Of a DNA stretch of 64,000 nt, positions 43,388 through 56,939 are shown one piece after another. The first letter of the stretch is position 1; the number at the start of each line of letters is the position of its first letter. The notes beneath the pieces are model-generated. The model saw nothing but the letters and a program-made list of their open reading frames with translations, was not told the DNA's origin and searched no databases. This DNA comes from Przewalskia tangutica. Its lineage: Eukaryota; Streptophyta; Magnoliopsida; Solanales; Solanaceae. Made by a program: the position numbers and the translations under genes. The DNA lies in the NCBI GenBank assembly GCA_029844215.1, contig CM056731.1:83472992-83536991 (forward strand). Reading direction: 5' to 3'.

Positions 43388-46300
43388 TGTCACGACCGAA
43401 CACGGGCGTGGATGGTGCCTTACCGGGCACCCTAGTGACACAACATCGAGTAATCGAACATAAAGACAATACATGAAACCAATGTAATATGACGGTGAAA
43501 TAAGACAAAGCAACTAAAAGCGGTTACCTTCAAGATATGTATAAATATCAATTTGAGCGATTACAACCTCTTACAAATTCTGCCTACACTACAGACCTCT
43601 ACGAATAATATGATAACAACGACGGGGCAGTGGCCGCCATACCCCTGAATGTAAGCACCTACCACAACGAGGACTATACCAAGATAAGCCTCGGAGAAGC
43701 GGAGCTTTCCCAAACGCCGAATCGTGACCCTATGAGCGAGGATCAACGACTGGTGTACCGTTACCTGCGGCATGAACGCAGCCCCCCGAAGGAGGTCAGT
43801 ACAACAGGTACCAAGTATGTGAAACTGAAAATACATACTGTAAATGAAATCATAGTAGTCTAAATAAAGCATGAGACATGTATGATAACCAAACTACAAT
43901 TCACAATAAATCATCAGTCATGTCAAGTCGAGACTCACGCCTCAAGCCATCACAATAGAACCATACGGTAAGTACGAAGGCATAGCCGACTACTAAGACC
44001 CAGCGATACCAAAAATGCCATAAATTATATCACGAGGTCTTTCTAGACCGCACCACATGATCGAAGCTGGCCACTCACCCGCAATATCATTGTGCGCGTC
44101 TATCCCTGGAACTCCCGCAGCTCCACATAGGTCACACACGACCGCATGAGGTATTCTCGAATCATGGTCCTGCATCGCCGAGGTATACCCCGCATCGAAG
44201 CGCATTTAACCTCGGTATCCGCCAGCTCCCGCAGCCCGCATAGTCTCAAAAGACCGCATAGTCTCAACAGACCGCATAGGGAATCCCCCGCATCAGGCTA
44301 AACACCCGGAATGATCAATCCTGGAGCTCCCGCACTCCGCATAGTCACGAGGACTGCATAGGCCGTATAGACCCGCATCAAGGGTGGAAAGCCCTCGGTA
44401 TAATAAGTCAAGGGGGTATGTGATACAATAACAGTACGACGGGCTTAACGTTTGACAACGTAAGCACAACAAGAGTGACCCCCTTACATAATAATCACAA
44501 GATACTAACACACGTAGCATCCTAACATGCTTACTTATCAAATCAACAAGAAAGTATTACAAGGCTATCACAAACCAATACAATCAAGTTATTCACACAA
44601 GGTACTTTCTACTAACAAGTTCGGGTACCTATCCCCAAAGTACTTCATACATTAAATCTTTAAAAGATACGTTACTTCACAAAAACCACACAATACCCGT
44701 AGTATATGAAAATAGAGTGATTATCTTTTTAAAGTAAATCAATTACTTCTCTTTGTAAAATCAAGTAGCAACATTCTTTTCCAATGTTCAAGTTTGCCTA
44801 ATTTCCAATGTTCAAGTTTCTCATTTTAGAAAGGTTTCGTAGTTCATAGTCTTATTCATTTAAGAATATAATTCTCCTTTAAACAATCTGAGAAACATAA
44901 GCCTTATAAGTGAGTAGGATATTCTTGTTTATAACAATCTTATTACAGCAGCCATGATCTAGGAAATATCATTTTGTCTCATCTTAGCTTCTATGCAGAT
45001 GGAAGTTTCTACTGGTTTTAATAATACTTAATTATTAAAAACATTTCCTTTTATTAACGCTGCAGTGGTTTGTCGATACACATTCTGATTTCCAAAATCA
45101 GTAAAACATTCTTAAGCCGTTATACCTAACTTTCCATAAAGCTAGTATAACTCTTAAGTTTTCAAAAAAATCAAGTATTACCTCTTCTTTCAAAATGATT
45201 CAAAAATCTTTTGAAATACTTCAAGTTCTTTATTAACACATAACAAGCCAGTTATAGTTCAAATCAGTTACCTTTTAAAAACCACAAGTATTTTCTTACC
45301 AACATACAGCTGTTATAACCAACTTCCCATAAAGCCGTTATAACACTTTATGTTTTAAACCAATCAAATACATTTAGCACATGTACGTCTACCGTACTAA
45401 ATAGTTCACACATATCATGCTAGAAGAGATAGGAAGAGGTTCACATACCTCGCGACGATTATCGACTAATAGCAAAACGCTCCAAGTACCTCAACCCGTC
45501 GGCTACTCCTTGCCGAGTAGATCGCGCCACGCATTGTACATCAACCTATAAGGCCACAAGGCGCTTATTAACATCTAGGTCTTATCGTAGAACATTCTAC
45601 GTAAAATTCGAAGCCTCCCGCAACAACAGTAAATCTCCTCTCTATCGAGGCCGCCATCAAGCCAACCAGTGGGGTTTGCACGTCTAACCGGGCGTGTGCG
45701 ATTCTACTACACAAAGAATGCTACACAAGTCTATCAGATACGCCCTATGTAATTACGATTGATTCTCTTCTTTAAATTCAGGCTTAAGTCAAAAGACATT
45801 GCCGCACAATTATGTTCAGTTCTATATATAGTATACTTCAACTATATAGTCTAACAATCATGTAATTTCCAATTACAATAGAGGGACAAGATATTTACCT
45901 CGATAAGCCCATAATTATCCGAGTTTAAATGTCGATCCTGAGCAAGGTTTAGCTCTACTCGTGCGCTCGACCGCCTCCAAACAACCCTTAGAAGTTCTAA
46001 CCAACTTCTACTAATTACTCCAACTAACTATGGAGATTTTCCTTAGGGTTTCGGTTTTGTGACTGACGGGAAGTATGATAGTATAACTGGGCTTTTTGTA
46101 TAGGTATAACCTTAGAATACTACAAGGTATATGGCTAAGGTAATTTGGGCATTATAACAATACTTTTGAGAGTATTTCTAACAAGAGGGGGGTATTATAC
46201 GAAGACAACTAGGCTAGGGGGGGGGTACCCCACGGCTAGCACCACAAGGAGGGAGGGAAGGGCTCTCGGCCAAGGGGGAGGGGGATGGTGTTGGACGAGA

Positions 46301-46790
46301 ACACTACTAAGAGAGGGGGAGGATTTTAACACTTAGAAATATTTTAGGAATGGATGAAGAAGTCATCAAAGAGGGGGGTATTTATAGGTCTAGCAAAGGC
46401 CAACCAATGGCCAAGATCTTGCCAAGTGCAAGGCAAGTGTAGGGCCAAGATCTTGCCAAGTGCACCTTATCCATCTACCACAAAAATATCCTACCAACCC
46501 CTTGACCAAACAAGGCCAATTCGTCCACCCCTTTTACCGCCCAACGTGTTCCAATGAGAGGGTGACAAAGTCGCCTCGTTGGCCAAAAAGGTTTCGACTC
46601 TCGGAAAAATCCGCAAAAATTAAAAATGACATAGCCGGAATTTTCCCTACGAAAGCTGTGGAAACGTTTCGTCGAAAAACGACTCTAATCGGGTGTTGTG
46701 AACAAAATAATTTTCGGCCAAGCCAACTTTAAACTTCAAATTTTCTACGTACGTCCCTACGTACATACTCGGGAAATACGGGGTATAACA
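43388..46790 (-). mobile_element. T3 5' LTR
   Basis: An uninterrupted 3403-bp LTR on the minus strand from TGTTATACCCCG (46790) to TCGTGACA (43388). It serves as the reference for the broken 3' LTR (10117-11064 plus 19911-22364). TATA at 46379-46386, conserved block at 44948-45078. A flank GTTGC at 46791-46795 pairs with GCAAC at 22365. Confidence 0.9.
46379..46386 (-). promoter_or_regulatory. LTR TATA box (T3 5' LTR)
   Basis: TATAAATA on the minus strand. A decayed G-box copy lies about 180 bp upstream near 46560-46575. Confidence 0.65.
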
Positions 46791-49700
46791 GTTGCCATAT
46801 AATATACATAATAAAAAAAGGCACTACACTGTACACGAGTCCAATCCCATATATGAATACAAATCTCTAAGAGTTTTTACTGAACTATGACGGGACAAGG
46901 CCCCGCCATACCCATAACTGTACAAAAGCCTGTAATGAAGGATCTATACCAAAATGATAAACTCCTGAACAGATGGAGCTATCCAAAACTCTGAGCAAGG
47001 GTCCTACACTTGCAGATCACCGAACTGCGTACCTAAATCTGCGGCATGAACGCAGCCCCCGAAGGAGGTCAGTACGAAGAATGTACCAAGTATGTGAAAC
47101 TGAAGATACTGTAATGAAATCATAACGGTCTATATAAACAGGAGACATGTATGATAACCAAACTACAATACACAATATATAAGCAGTCATGTCAAGTCAG
47201 GCACGCATACCCTAAAAGTCATTACTCAAATATAACCATGGGTCTCGCGCCCATAACATCAATCATGCCAGTGGAATCCCTTCCTCACTGTCGGCAGTCC
47301 ATGATATAATATAACACCAATAAGCATACATGAACACCAAGTCCCACCTGTGTCATAAAAACTGTACGGGCCAAGTAGGAAAGCGAACCACCAGATCCAG
47401 CCTGCATCATAAAACTGACCGGGGCAAGTACGAAAGCCAACTACCAGATCCAGCCTGCGTCAACAATCGATCGGCAACTACGAAGCTAACTACGATCCGG
47501 CTGTCACGAGATATGACCGGCAAGTGCGAAGCTATCTACCGAGTCTACCATACCAAATCGTGCATAGAATCGACGGGGCAAGTACGAAGCCAACTACTGC
47601 ATCACCGCTGCGTCTTCCACTGACCGGGGCAAGTAAGAAAGCTAACTAACAGACCATCCTGCGTCACTAAACCTCATGGAGGGCTAGTCCATGGAATAAA
47701 AATATCCAACATGGTCGCATGGCCCGGAATTCCACATCGTATAAGCATGTCCATGGAGAAATAAAAACAATCCGGGAATCTAACTCGCCTCCTGGTCGCA
47801 TGCCCCGGAATCCCACATCGTATAAGCATGTCCAAGGATCAATCACAATGGAAACATACCCGTGGAATCCCCCATCACTGTCGGTACGTCCAAGTCAACT
47901 CACAACAAGACAGCCGACCCTCCAACTGAGAGTCACGGCAGCGTAAAAATATAATACTTGCACTCAAAGGCTACCACAAGCAAGCATAGACAAGTTCATA
48001 AAATCTTTAGAATTTCATTATCATAAAAAAATGAATTTCATTTTATAAACTCAAGGCACTTTCATTTCATATAAAAATCCGGGAATTTAACCCTAAGTAC
48101 TACGTACTTCCATTCTTTTCAAAAGACTCATTTTTATATAAAACCCCAAGATACTAACACCCGTAGTATCAAGGCATGTCTATTTTTCAAATTGGGTTAC
48201 TACACCTTTAGAAATTCATTTCAAGACTTTGAAACCAAGTAACTTCTAATTACACAACCTAGGAAACTCATGCCTATCAATAAAAATAGACAACTCTCTT
48301 AACCTTCCATAAAGCCGTTATAACTAACTTCCCATAAAGTCGTTATAACCCTTTATGGTTTTAGACAAATTCATTCTTTTTATAACCAAGAGACTTATAC
48401 TTTTAAAACCAAGTATCATATACTTTCAAGTCAAGTTACATAACTTTCAAAATAATTCAAGCCTCTTAACTTTAGAAATCAAGTTACATAACTTTCAAAA
48501 TACTTCAAGTCTCTTAACTTTAGAAATCAAGTTTCTTAACTTTAGAAATCAAGTTGCTTCTACTTTTAAATCTCAAGTAACTCACACCTTTATAACAAGT
48601 TACTTCTCTTTAAATCATGTCATTTCTCCTCTTTTAAATCAATTAAGTAAATCACTCATTTGACTCCCCTAAAGCCGTTATAACAACCTTTAGGTTTTGG
48701 AACTATGGCACTATCCAAAAGATTTGGAAACTACTTCCTTTTCAAGACTCTATGTACTTCAAGTAAAACACTTTCACTTTTGAAAATCCAAATTTCATCA
48801 AGGTAATGGATTATAACAACTTCCAATTTAAACATCCAAAGTACAATCAAGGAAGTATATAGAACAACTTCTATATTAGGCAATCCAAGTACAATCAAGA
48901 AAGTATATAGAACAACTTCTATATTAGAAAATCCAAGTACAATCAAGGAGTGTATCATTTAAGGAGTATGATTTACTTACTTTAGCATAAGGAATCATGC
49001 TAGAAGAAGAGGAGATGGTTCACATACCTTTTCGGCTTAATCCACAAGCTAAGTCGAATACGCCGCACGTAGAATTATCAACCTATAATGGCCACAACAC
49101 GACTATCAACTTCTAGTTTCTAACGTAGAATGATACTAAGTATACGGTCTCTTATTCAATGGAAAATCGGGCAGCGCTTTCTTTGTTTCTACGTACTTTT
49201 CCACCTTTTTCAAGGCCCGAAAATCAATAACCAACATGCCACATTTAAGGCTCAATACATCCACCAATCAAAGGGGATTACACGCCTTACAATACGTGTA
49301 AAATTCTGCCCCACAGTTAATACCAAGTAGTTCAATATCCAAAGACATTCTCGGCTAACATGTACAACAACACAAAGTCCTTTCCAATTCTTTTTCAATC
49401 CAAGTTGCTAAGTCTAACATGTTATATAGTCGTAAACAACTTTAACAACTATAATTCCTTCTTTATATAACATGCGACGACTAAACTAGTAACCAAATTG
49501 AATTGTAATCTCAAAGGCTAATCATGCTAGTTTCGGATTAGTGGTTCAAATATCCATAACACTTATCAAACTTCATAATATATACCTCATGCTTGCTAAT
49601 ATCAATAACTAAAACAATAAGTAATCTTCAATCACTAAAACGACAAGATTGTTACCTTGATAAGCCCTTAAAAAATTCCAAGATTTAAAGTCGCCCCTTA

Positions 49701-49876
49701 GCAAATCTTAGCTCATTTCCTTCATGCTCCAATCCGCTATTTGAAGCCCTTAGAAGTTCACAAACAACTTCTCTTCCATTTCCAATCAAAACTATGAAAA
49801 CGACTTAGGTTTTCGCCTTGCGACTAACGTGAAAACGTCATTTTTCCGGGATCTTTCTATTGAGATATCCTTACAT
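46791..49876 (-). mobile_element. L5 LTR body
   Basis: LTR relic on the minus strand whose 3' tail is at 22370-22537 on the plus strand, beyond T3. A tandem array of a diverged unit of about 60 bp (GACCGGGGCAAGTACGAAAGC type) spans 47370-47680. No coding frame is convincing. At 49876 it ends abruptly against L8. Its U5 side resembles T2 LTR (compare 49810-49870 with 4410-4480). Confidence 0.7.
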
Positions 49877-50737
49877 CACTCACCTTTTGACATGATATAC
49901 CGGGGGTTAAGCTGCCCCCCGATGCGGGGTATACCTCAGGCAGTCTGTGTGACTATGATTCGAGAATACCTCATGTGGGTCCAGGGGACCTATGCGGAGC
50001 TACGAGAGTTCCAGGTTAGTGTGCGGTCCATGTGGACATGCGGTCTCTGTGGCCATGCGGACTACGAGTCTAGGACGATGCCGAGAAGTAGCTACCCTCA
50101 ATGCGGGGAATACCTCATGCGGGCCTAGGTGGCCTATGCGGACTACGGGAGTCCAGGATTAGGCATGCATAATGATACTATGGGCGATTGGCCTTGCTTC
50201 GATCATTCGCAGCCTAGAAACGACATGTTACAGTTTACCTATTGTTGCTCTTGTTTATGATGTGGCACTATGTGTGGTTACCTTGGTTGTTTCGTACATA
50301 TTTGTAAAATTGGTTTTAAAATGATAATGATTTCATTTAAAGTACTTCTGATTTCACATACTTGGTACTGTTATCGACCTCCTTGGCTGCGTCATGCCGC
50401 AGTAAGGAAGCAGTGCTAGATCCGCATCCTTAGGATCTTTTGCTTTGGTGTCGTGAGCTCCATCTTCTGGAGGCTCGACTTTTGGGTATGATCTCCCATT
50501 TGTTGTAGATAGTTTTGTACATTCGGGGTATGGCGGGGCCCGTCCGCCATAGTTGCTTATCTTCTAGAAGTGCAGAGTCCTATTATACAGTTGGGATGTA
50601 TCGCGATTTTGGTTATATATATATACGAAAGCGACCTTTTCTCGAGATAAAGCGTATCTCATTTACAATTGTTTCATGCCTTGTTTTTATATTCATTGAT
50701 TACTCGATGTATGACTACTTGGGTGCGGGTAAGGCAC
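49877..50737 (+). mobile_element. L8 LTR fragment, left part
   Basis: The 3' half of a T3/T5-type LTR on the plus strand, with TATGCGG-rich sequence. It is interrupted at GGTAAGGCAC by L9. Its last bases are probably 53689-53716 (GATCATGGGCC ... GGTCGTGACA). Confidence 0.65.
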
Positions 50738-53684
50738 TGTTATACCGTATTACAGTATATGCGTGAGGACGTCACGTCAAAGTTTAAGCCTTAAAGTAGG
50801 CATTAGAGACGAAATTGTGTGCACAACTAGCGAAAAGAATCGTTTTCCGACAAAACGTTTTTCAAAACTTGCGAAGGGAAAATTACGGCTATGTCATTTA
50901 TAATTTTTGCGGATTTTTCCGAGAGATGAAATATTTTGGACCAACGGGAGGGTGACATGTGTCACCCTCAAAGTGGACGAAACTTGGGCGTTTTTGGCCT
51001 TGTTTTTGGTCAAGGCTTAGGTAGGATATTTTGGTGGTAGATGGATAAAGTACACTTGCCCAAATCCTCACCCTACACTTGCCCACCACTTGTCTTGATC
51101 TTGGCCCTTGAATGTCCTATAAATACCCCTCTAATGCAAGACCATTTCTTCATCCACACTTGTAAAAATCCAAGGCAAAATCCCTCTCCCTCCTTCTTAA
51201 GCTCTCGTCCTACCTTCCCTCCCCTTTGTGAGGCCTCGCCGAGAGTACCCCTCTCGAGTGTTGTCTCGTATAAATACCCCTTGGTAGAAAAGTATTCTCT
51301 AAGTATTGTTACTATTCCCAAATACTTTAGCCCAAATACCTTGTAGTACTTTCCAAAGTTACCTCTATCGTAGAGCAGAATACTACTATATTCCTTAAGT
51401 CACAAAAACGAAACCCTAAGGAAATCTTTATAAGCGGGTTGAAGTATTAAGAAGAAGTTGCGTAGAACTTCTAAGGTTTGTTTGGGCGGGTTGAGCGCCT
51501 GCAGTAGGAGCTAAACGTTGCTCGGGATCGACATTTAACTTGGATAATCTTGGGCTTATCGAGGTAAATACTATTGTCCTTCTGTAATTGGAAATTACAT
51601 CGTAGTAGTATAAAAATGAGTATAAGACGTATATAAGGATTGTATTAAAGAAGAAGACTGATTTGTACATAGGATTTGTATTCTGATGAGACTTGTGTAG
51701 TTTGGCGGGTAGGAAGTCTCGCCCAATTTTCCATAGAATAAAGGAATCTGTATCTAGAAATGTTTTACAGAATAGTCTAGACGTTGATAGACTTATATGA
51801 CCGTTATAGGTTGAAGTACTGCAAGTAGCGTATTCTACTCGAAGGGTGGAAAGGGCTAGCCGGATTACAGTACTTTGGAGCTATTTGCTTATAGTCGATA
51901 ATCGTCGCGAGGTATGTGATTCTTCCTATACTCTTGAGCATGATATTTTAAAAGTATATATATATATATAGTACGGTGAGCGACGTGTGTTAATCGAACG
52001 TAGTTTTACGGCAATGTCTTTTGACTTAAGACTGAATAATAAGAATCTTGAAGTATTTCAAAAGAATTAAGAAACCTTTTTGAAAGAAGAGTAACACTTG
52101 GTTTTAAAAGCTTAAGAGTTATACTAGCTTTATGGGAAGTTAGGTATAACGACTTAAGAGAGATAAAAAGAATGGGTTATTGATTTTAGAAGTTAAGAGA
52201 CTTGATCTTAAAAGATAAGAGACTTGACTTAAGTGATTTAATATGAATTTTGTTAAAAAGTGTGAAACCTCATTCGTGAGTAATGAGTACTTGGTTTGTA
52301 AAAGGAATAATGTTTCTTGATTTGGAAATGAGAATAAGTATCGAACAAACCACAGCAGCGTTAATAAAGGGAAATGTATTGACAAATAAAGTATTATTAA
52401 AACCAGTAGAAACCTCCATCTGCATAGAAGCTAAGATGAGACAAAATGATATTACATTTCCTAGATCATGGCTGCTTTAATAAGATTGTTATGAACAAGA
52501 ATAACCTACTCACACATAAGGCATATATTACTCAACTGTTTTTAAAAAGAGAATTATGTTATTAAATGATTAAGACTATGAACTATGAAACCTTTCGAAA
52601 ATAAGAAACGTGAATATTTGAAATTAGGCAAACTTGAACTTTTGGAAAGAATGTTGTTACTTGACTTTAAGAAGGCAAGTGTGTTGGTTTAAAAGGAGGG
52701 CATAATATTGCCTTAGTTGTTTTAAAAGGAAAACATGGTATTATCTTAATCTATCTTAAAAAGCGTTTAGATGTTAGGGCCACACGACACGCGCTCACGG
52801 GATGAACCGGAATGTATTTCACCGATTCGACATCGAGTCCCACGAGATGGGCGAGACATGTGCGATTTCTATCGAGTCCCATGAGATGGGCGAGACATGT
52901 GCGATTTCTATCGAGTCCCATGAGATGGGCCGAGACATGTGCGATTTCTATCGAGTCCCATGAGATGGGCCGAGACATGTGCGATTTCTATCGAGTCCCA
53001 TGAGATGGGCCGAGACATGTATTCCACACGATTCCACCTCGAGTCCATGAGATGGGCCGAGACATGTTACACGTATCACCTAACTTATACCTAGGCTGGC
53101 GGTGAGGAAGGAGTTCCACGGGCATGAGGATGACTTTGAGGCGTGAGTCACGACTTGACATGATCGCTTTTATGAATCGTAGTTTTGTTATCATATATGT
53201 CTTCTTTTATATAGACTATTATGATTTCTTTTTGATATTTTTCGCCACATACTTGGTACATTGTATCGACCTCGCCCAGAATGCGTTCATACCGCAGGTA
53301 GAGGTACACCGGTTGTTGATCCTCGCTCATAGGATCACAGTTCAGCGTTTTGGGAAGCTCCGTTTCTCCGGAGGCTTATCTTTTGGTATGTTCCCTGAGT
53401 TGTAGGTTCTTGTACATCCAGGGGTATGGCGGGGCCCTGTCCCGTCATAGGTGTTGTTACATTCTTAGAGGTCTGTAGTACTGTTGTGGGCAGGGTTTGT
53501 AAAAGGGATGTAACTGTTCAAGATTTATTATATATATGTAAGAAGGCAACCGTTTTGGTTGGCATGTTTTATTATCTTATCTCTTATTTCATATCTGTAT
53601 GTTTTATATTCCGCTGATTTCTCTGATGTATGACTACTTGGGTGCCCGGGTAAGGCACGATCACGAACCGGGCAGGTCGTGGCG
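50738..53684 (+). mobile_element. L9, probable solo LTR
   Basis: Starts TGTTATACCGTATTACAG and ends near GGCAGGTCGTG at 53684, with no primer site or polypurine tract on either side. TATA at 51118-51125, conserved block at 52345-52480, 39-bp tandem repeat at 52835-53065. It sits inside L8, four bases before that LTR's conserved GATCA. The target-site duplication is not clear. Confidence 0.65.
52835..53065 (+). repeat. 39-40-bp tandem repeat in L9
   Basis: About five to six units with TCGAGTCCCATGAGATGGGC and GAGACATGTGCGATTTC. It gives artificial repeated frames on both strands. Confidence 0.9.
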
Positions 53685-53756
53685 AAAGATCATGGGCCCC
53701 GAAACGGGTCGTGACATAATCTAACAACATGATATGTCCTTAAGTCAATTGAACCT

Positions 53757-56616
53757 GATTATCACGACCCGAACCCGGGCCCGTGACTGGTGCCTTACCC
53801 CGGGCACCCAAGTAGCATACATCAGAGTAATCAGCGGAATATAAAACAAGACATGAAATAATGTGAAGTGAGAAACACAGTATCAAATGTGCGCGTCTAG
53901 TCCTGGAACTTCTCGCAGGCGTAGTACCAACAAAGTCATAATAAAATCGTACGGGGTAAGTACGAAGGCGTAGCCGACTACTAAAACCCACCGTACCAAC
54001 AAAGTCATAAACTGTATCACGAGGTCTTTCTAGACCGCCACATGATCGAAGCTGGCCACTCGCCCGCAGTATCAAATGTGCGCGTCTAGTCCTGTAACTT
54101 CTCGCAGCTCTGCATAGGCCACACACATAGGCCCGCATGAGGTATTCCCCGCATCGAGGGTAGCTACTCCCCGGCATCGTCCTGGACTCGCAGTCCGCAT
54201 GGCCACATAGACCGCATGGCCACAAAGACCGCACACTAACCTGGAACTCTCGTAGTTCCGCATAGGTCCCCTGGACCCGCATGAGGTATTCTCGAATCAT
54301 AGTCCTGCATCGCTCGAGGTATACCCCGCATCGGAGGGCAGCTTAACCCCCGGTATCATGTCAAGAAGTGAGTGGTACAATACTATCATAACGGCTTATC
54401 GTTAAACAACATAAGCAAAATCAAAGGAAACCCCTTTACACAAACATCACAAGATACTAACACACGTAGCATCCTAAACATGTTTACTTATCAAATCAAC
54501 AAGAAAGTATTACAAGGCTATGACAAACCAACAAAATCAAGTTATTCACACAAGGTACTTTCTACTTTATGTTAACAAGTTCGGATTTTTATCCCCAAAG
54601 TACTTCATACATTAACTCTTTAAAAGATCCGTTTCTTTCACAAAAGCCACACAATACCCGTAGTATAAAAATAGAGTGACTATCTTTTTAAGTAAACCAA
54701 AACACTTCCCTTTGTAAAATCAAGTAACAACATTATTTTCCAAACGTTCAAGTTTGCCTAATTTCAAATGCTCAAGTTTCTCATTTTCGAAAGGTTTCGT
54801 AGTTCATAGTTTTAATCACTTAATAATATAATTCTCTTTTAAAACAATCTGAGAAACATATGCCTTATATGTGAGTAGGTTATTCTTGTTTATAACAATC
54901 TTATTAAAACAGCCATGATCTAGGAAATGTAATATCATTTTGTCTCATCTTAGCTTCTATGCAGATGGAGGTTTCTACTGGTTTTAATAATACTTAATTA
55001 GTCAATACATTTCCCTTTATTAGCGCTGCAGTGGTTTGTTCGATAATTATTCTCATTTCCGAAATCAATACAAGGCGTTTATAAACAATTAAGTAAACCG
55101 TTCCTTTTATCTCTCTTAAGTCGTTATACCTAACTTCCCATAAAGCTAGTATAACTCTTAAGCTTTTAAAACCAAGTATTACTCTTCTTTCAAAAACAGT
55201 TCTTAATTCTTTTGAAATACTTCAAGATTCTTATTATTTAGACTCAAGTCAAAAGACATCGCCGTAAAACCACGTTTAGTTAACACACGTACGTCTACCG
55301 TACTATATATATTCCTTTAAAATATCATGCTCAAGAGGATAGGAAGAATCACATACCTCGCGACGATTATCGACAATTAGCAAAACGCTCCACGGCTATA
55401 ACCCGGCTAGCCTTGTCCACCTTTCAAGTAGAACATGCTACACGCAGAACTTTCAACCTATAAAGGCCATATACGTCTATCAACGTCTAGACTACTCTGT
55501 AGAATATTCTAAGCAGGGGGTTCTCTACGGAAAATCGGGCAAGACTTCCTACCGTTAAACTACACAATTCTACTGCAAATACAGTCCTATGTAAGTACAG
55601 TTTAATTCTTCTTCTCTTATATTCTTCTGATGTGATTTCAGTTCAATTTCTTCTGTAATATCCTTCTATGTATCTTATATTCATTTCTATATAACTACAG
55701 TATGTAATTTCCAATTACAATAAAAGGACAAGAGTATTTACCTCGATAAGCCCAAAATTATCCAAGTTAAAATGTTGATCCTGAGCAACGTTTAGCTCTA
55801 CTACAGGTGCTCCAACCCGTTCCAAACAACCCTTAGAAGTTCTACGCAACTTCTTAGTACTTCAAGGCTATGAAGATTTTCCTTAGGGTTTCGTTTTTGT
55901 ATCAAGGAAGTATAATAATATTTCGGGCTTTTAGTATAGGGGTAACCTTGTAATACTACAAGGTATTTGGGCCAAGGTATTTTGGAATAGTAACAATACT
56001 TGGAGAATACTTTTCTACCAAGGAGAGGGGGGGGGGTATTTTACGAGAACAACTCTCAAGAGGGGGGGGGATGTTTCGGCCAAGGGCCTTCTCAAGGGGG
56101 AGGAGTGCTCTTGGATGAGAGCAACAAGAAGGGGGGGGAGGATTTTCAAGACTTAGAAAATGTTTTAGGGATGAAGAAGTCTTCAACTCAAGGGGGGGGG
56201 GTATTTATAGGGAAATCAATGGCCAAGATTAAGAAAAGTGGTGGGCAAGTGGAGGGTGTGGATTTTCACAAGTGCACCCTAGCCATCTACTCCACAAATC
56301 ACTCCAAACATTGACCCAAGTTTTAGGCAACAAAACATGGAAGAAAACGTGCCCACATCGTCCATCAACTTCCGCCAACTTGAGGGTGACAAGTGTCGCC
56401 CTCTCGTTGGTCCAAAATATTTCATCTCTCGGAAAAATCCGCAAAAATTATTAATGTCGCAACCGTAATTTTCCCCTCGCAAAGTTTGGAAAACGTTTCG
56501 TCGGAAAATAATTCTTTTCGGTAGTTGTGCACAAATTTCGTCCCTTGCCTAACTTAAGGCTTAAACTTTTGTACGTACGTCCTCACGTACATACTCTGGA
56601 AATACGGGGTATAACA
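53757..56616 (-). mobile_element. T5 3' LTR
   Basis: A 2.86-kb LTR on the minus strand from TGTTATACCCCG (56616). Its outer end near 53757 reads GTCGTGATAATCA, an altered terminus. TATA at 56202-56209, conserved block at 54905-55045, internal duplication of about 150 bp around 53884-54110. The polypurine tract is at 56617-56632. The 40 bp at 53717-53756 between L8 and this LTR show nothing I recognise. Confidence 0.82.
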
Positions 56617-56632
56617 TTCTCCCCTCCTTAGA
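56617..56632 (-). other. T5 polypurine tract
   Basis: The minus strand reads TAAGGAGGGGAGAA directly before the LTR, with the GAACATTCGGGACGAATA inverted repeat upstream. Confidence 0.85.
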
Positions 56633-56939
56633 AATATTCGTCCCGAATGTTCCTTCTCAAGACGGATAACGATGAAGTTCCTTTTAACTTAAACAAGTTT
56701 CCAATGCCACATATGGCCACAAAAATAACACACGCGCAAATACTTACATCCAAGTCCACGAGGAACCACTTCTAACATCACAAAAGCTCCCTCCCGAGGT
56801 CTAAAATATACTCCCTTCGCACCCTTACTTCACAAAAGTAATGATCACATCTATGTTCTTAACACATGCTTGCTTCTTCCCTTACTCGTCGTACCTTTCT
56901 CGTACACTCGAACTCTTTCTCATAACTTACCACATTTAC

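Noticed and set aside
52751..53003. Repeated-sequence proteins on both strands of L9
   Set aside because: Products of the 39-40-bp tandem array, open on both strands.
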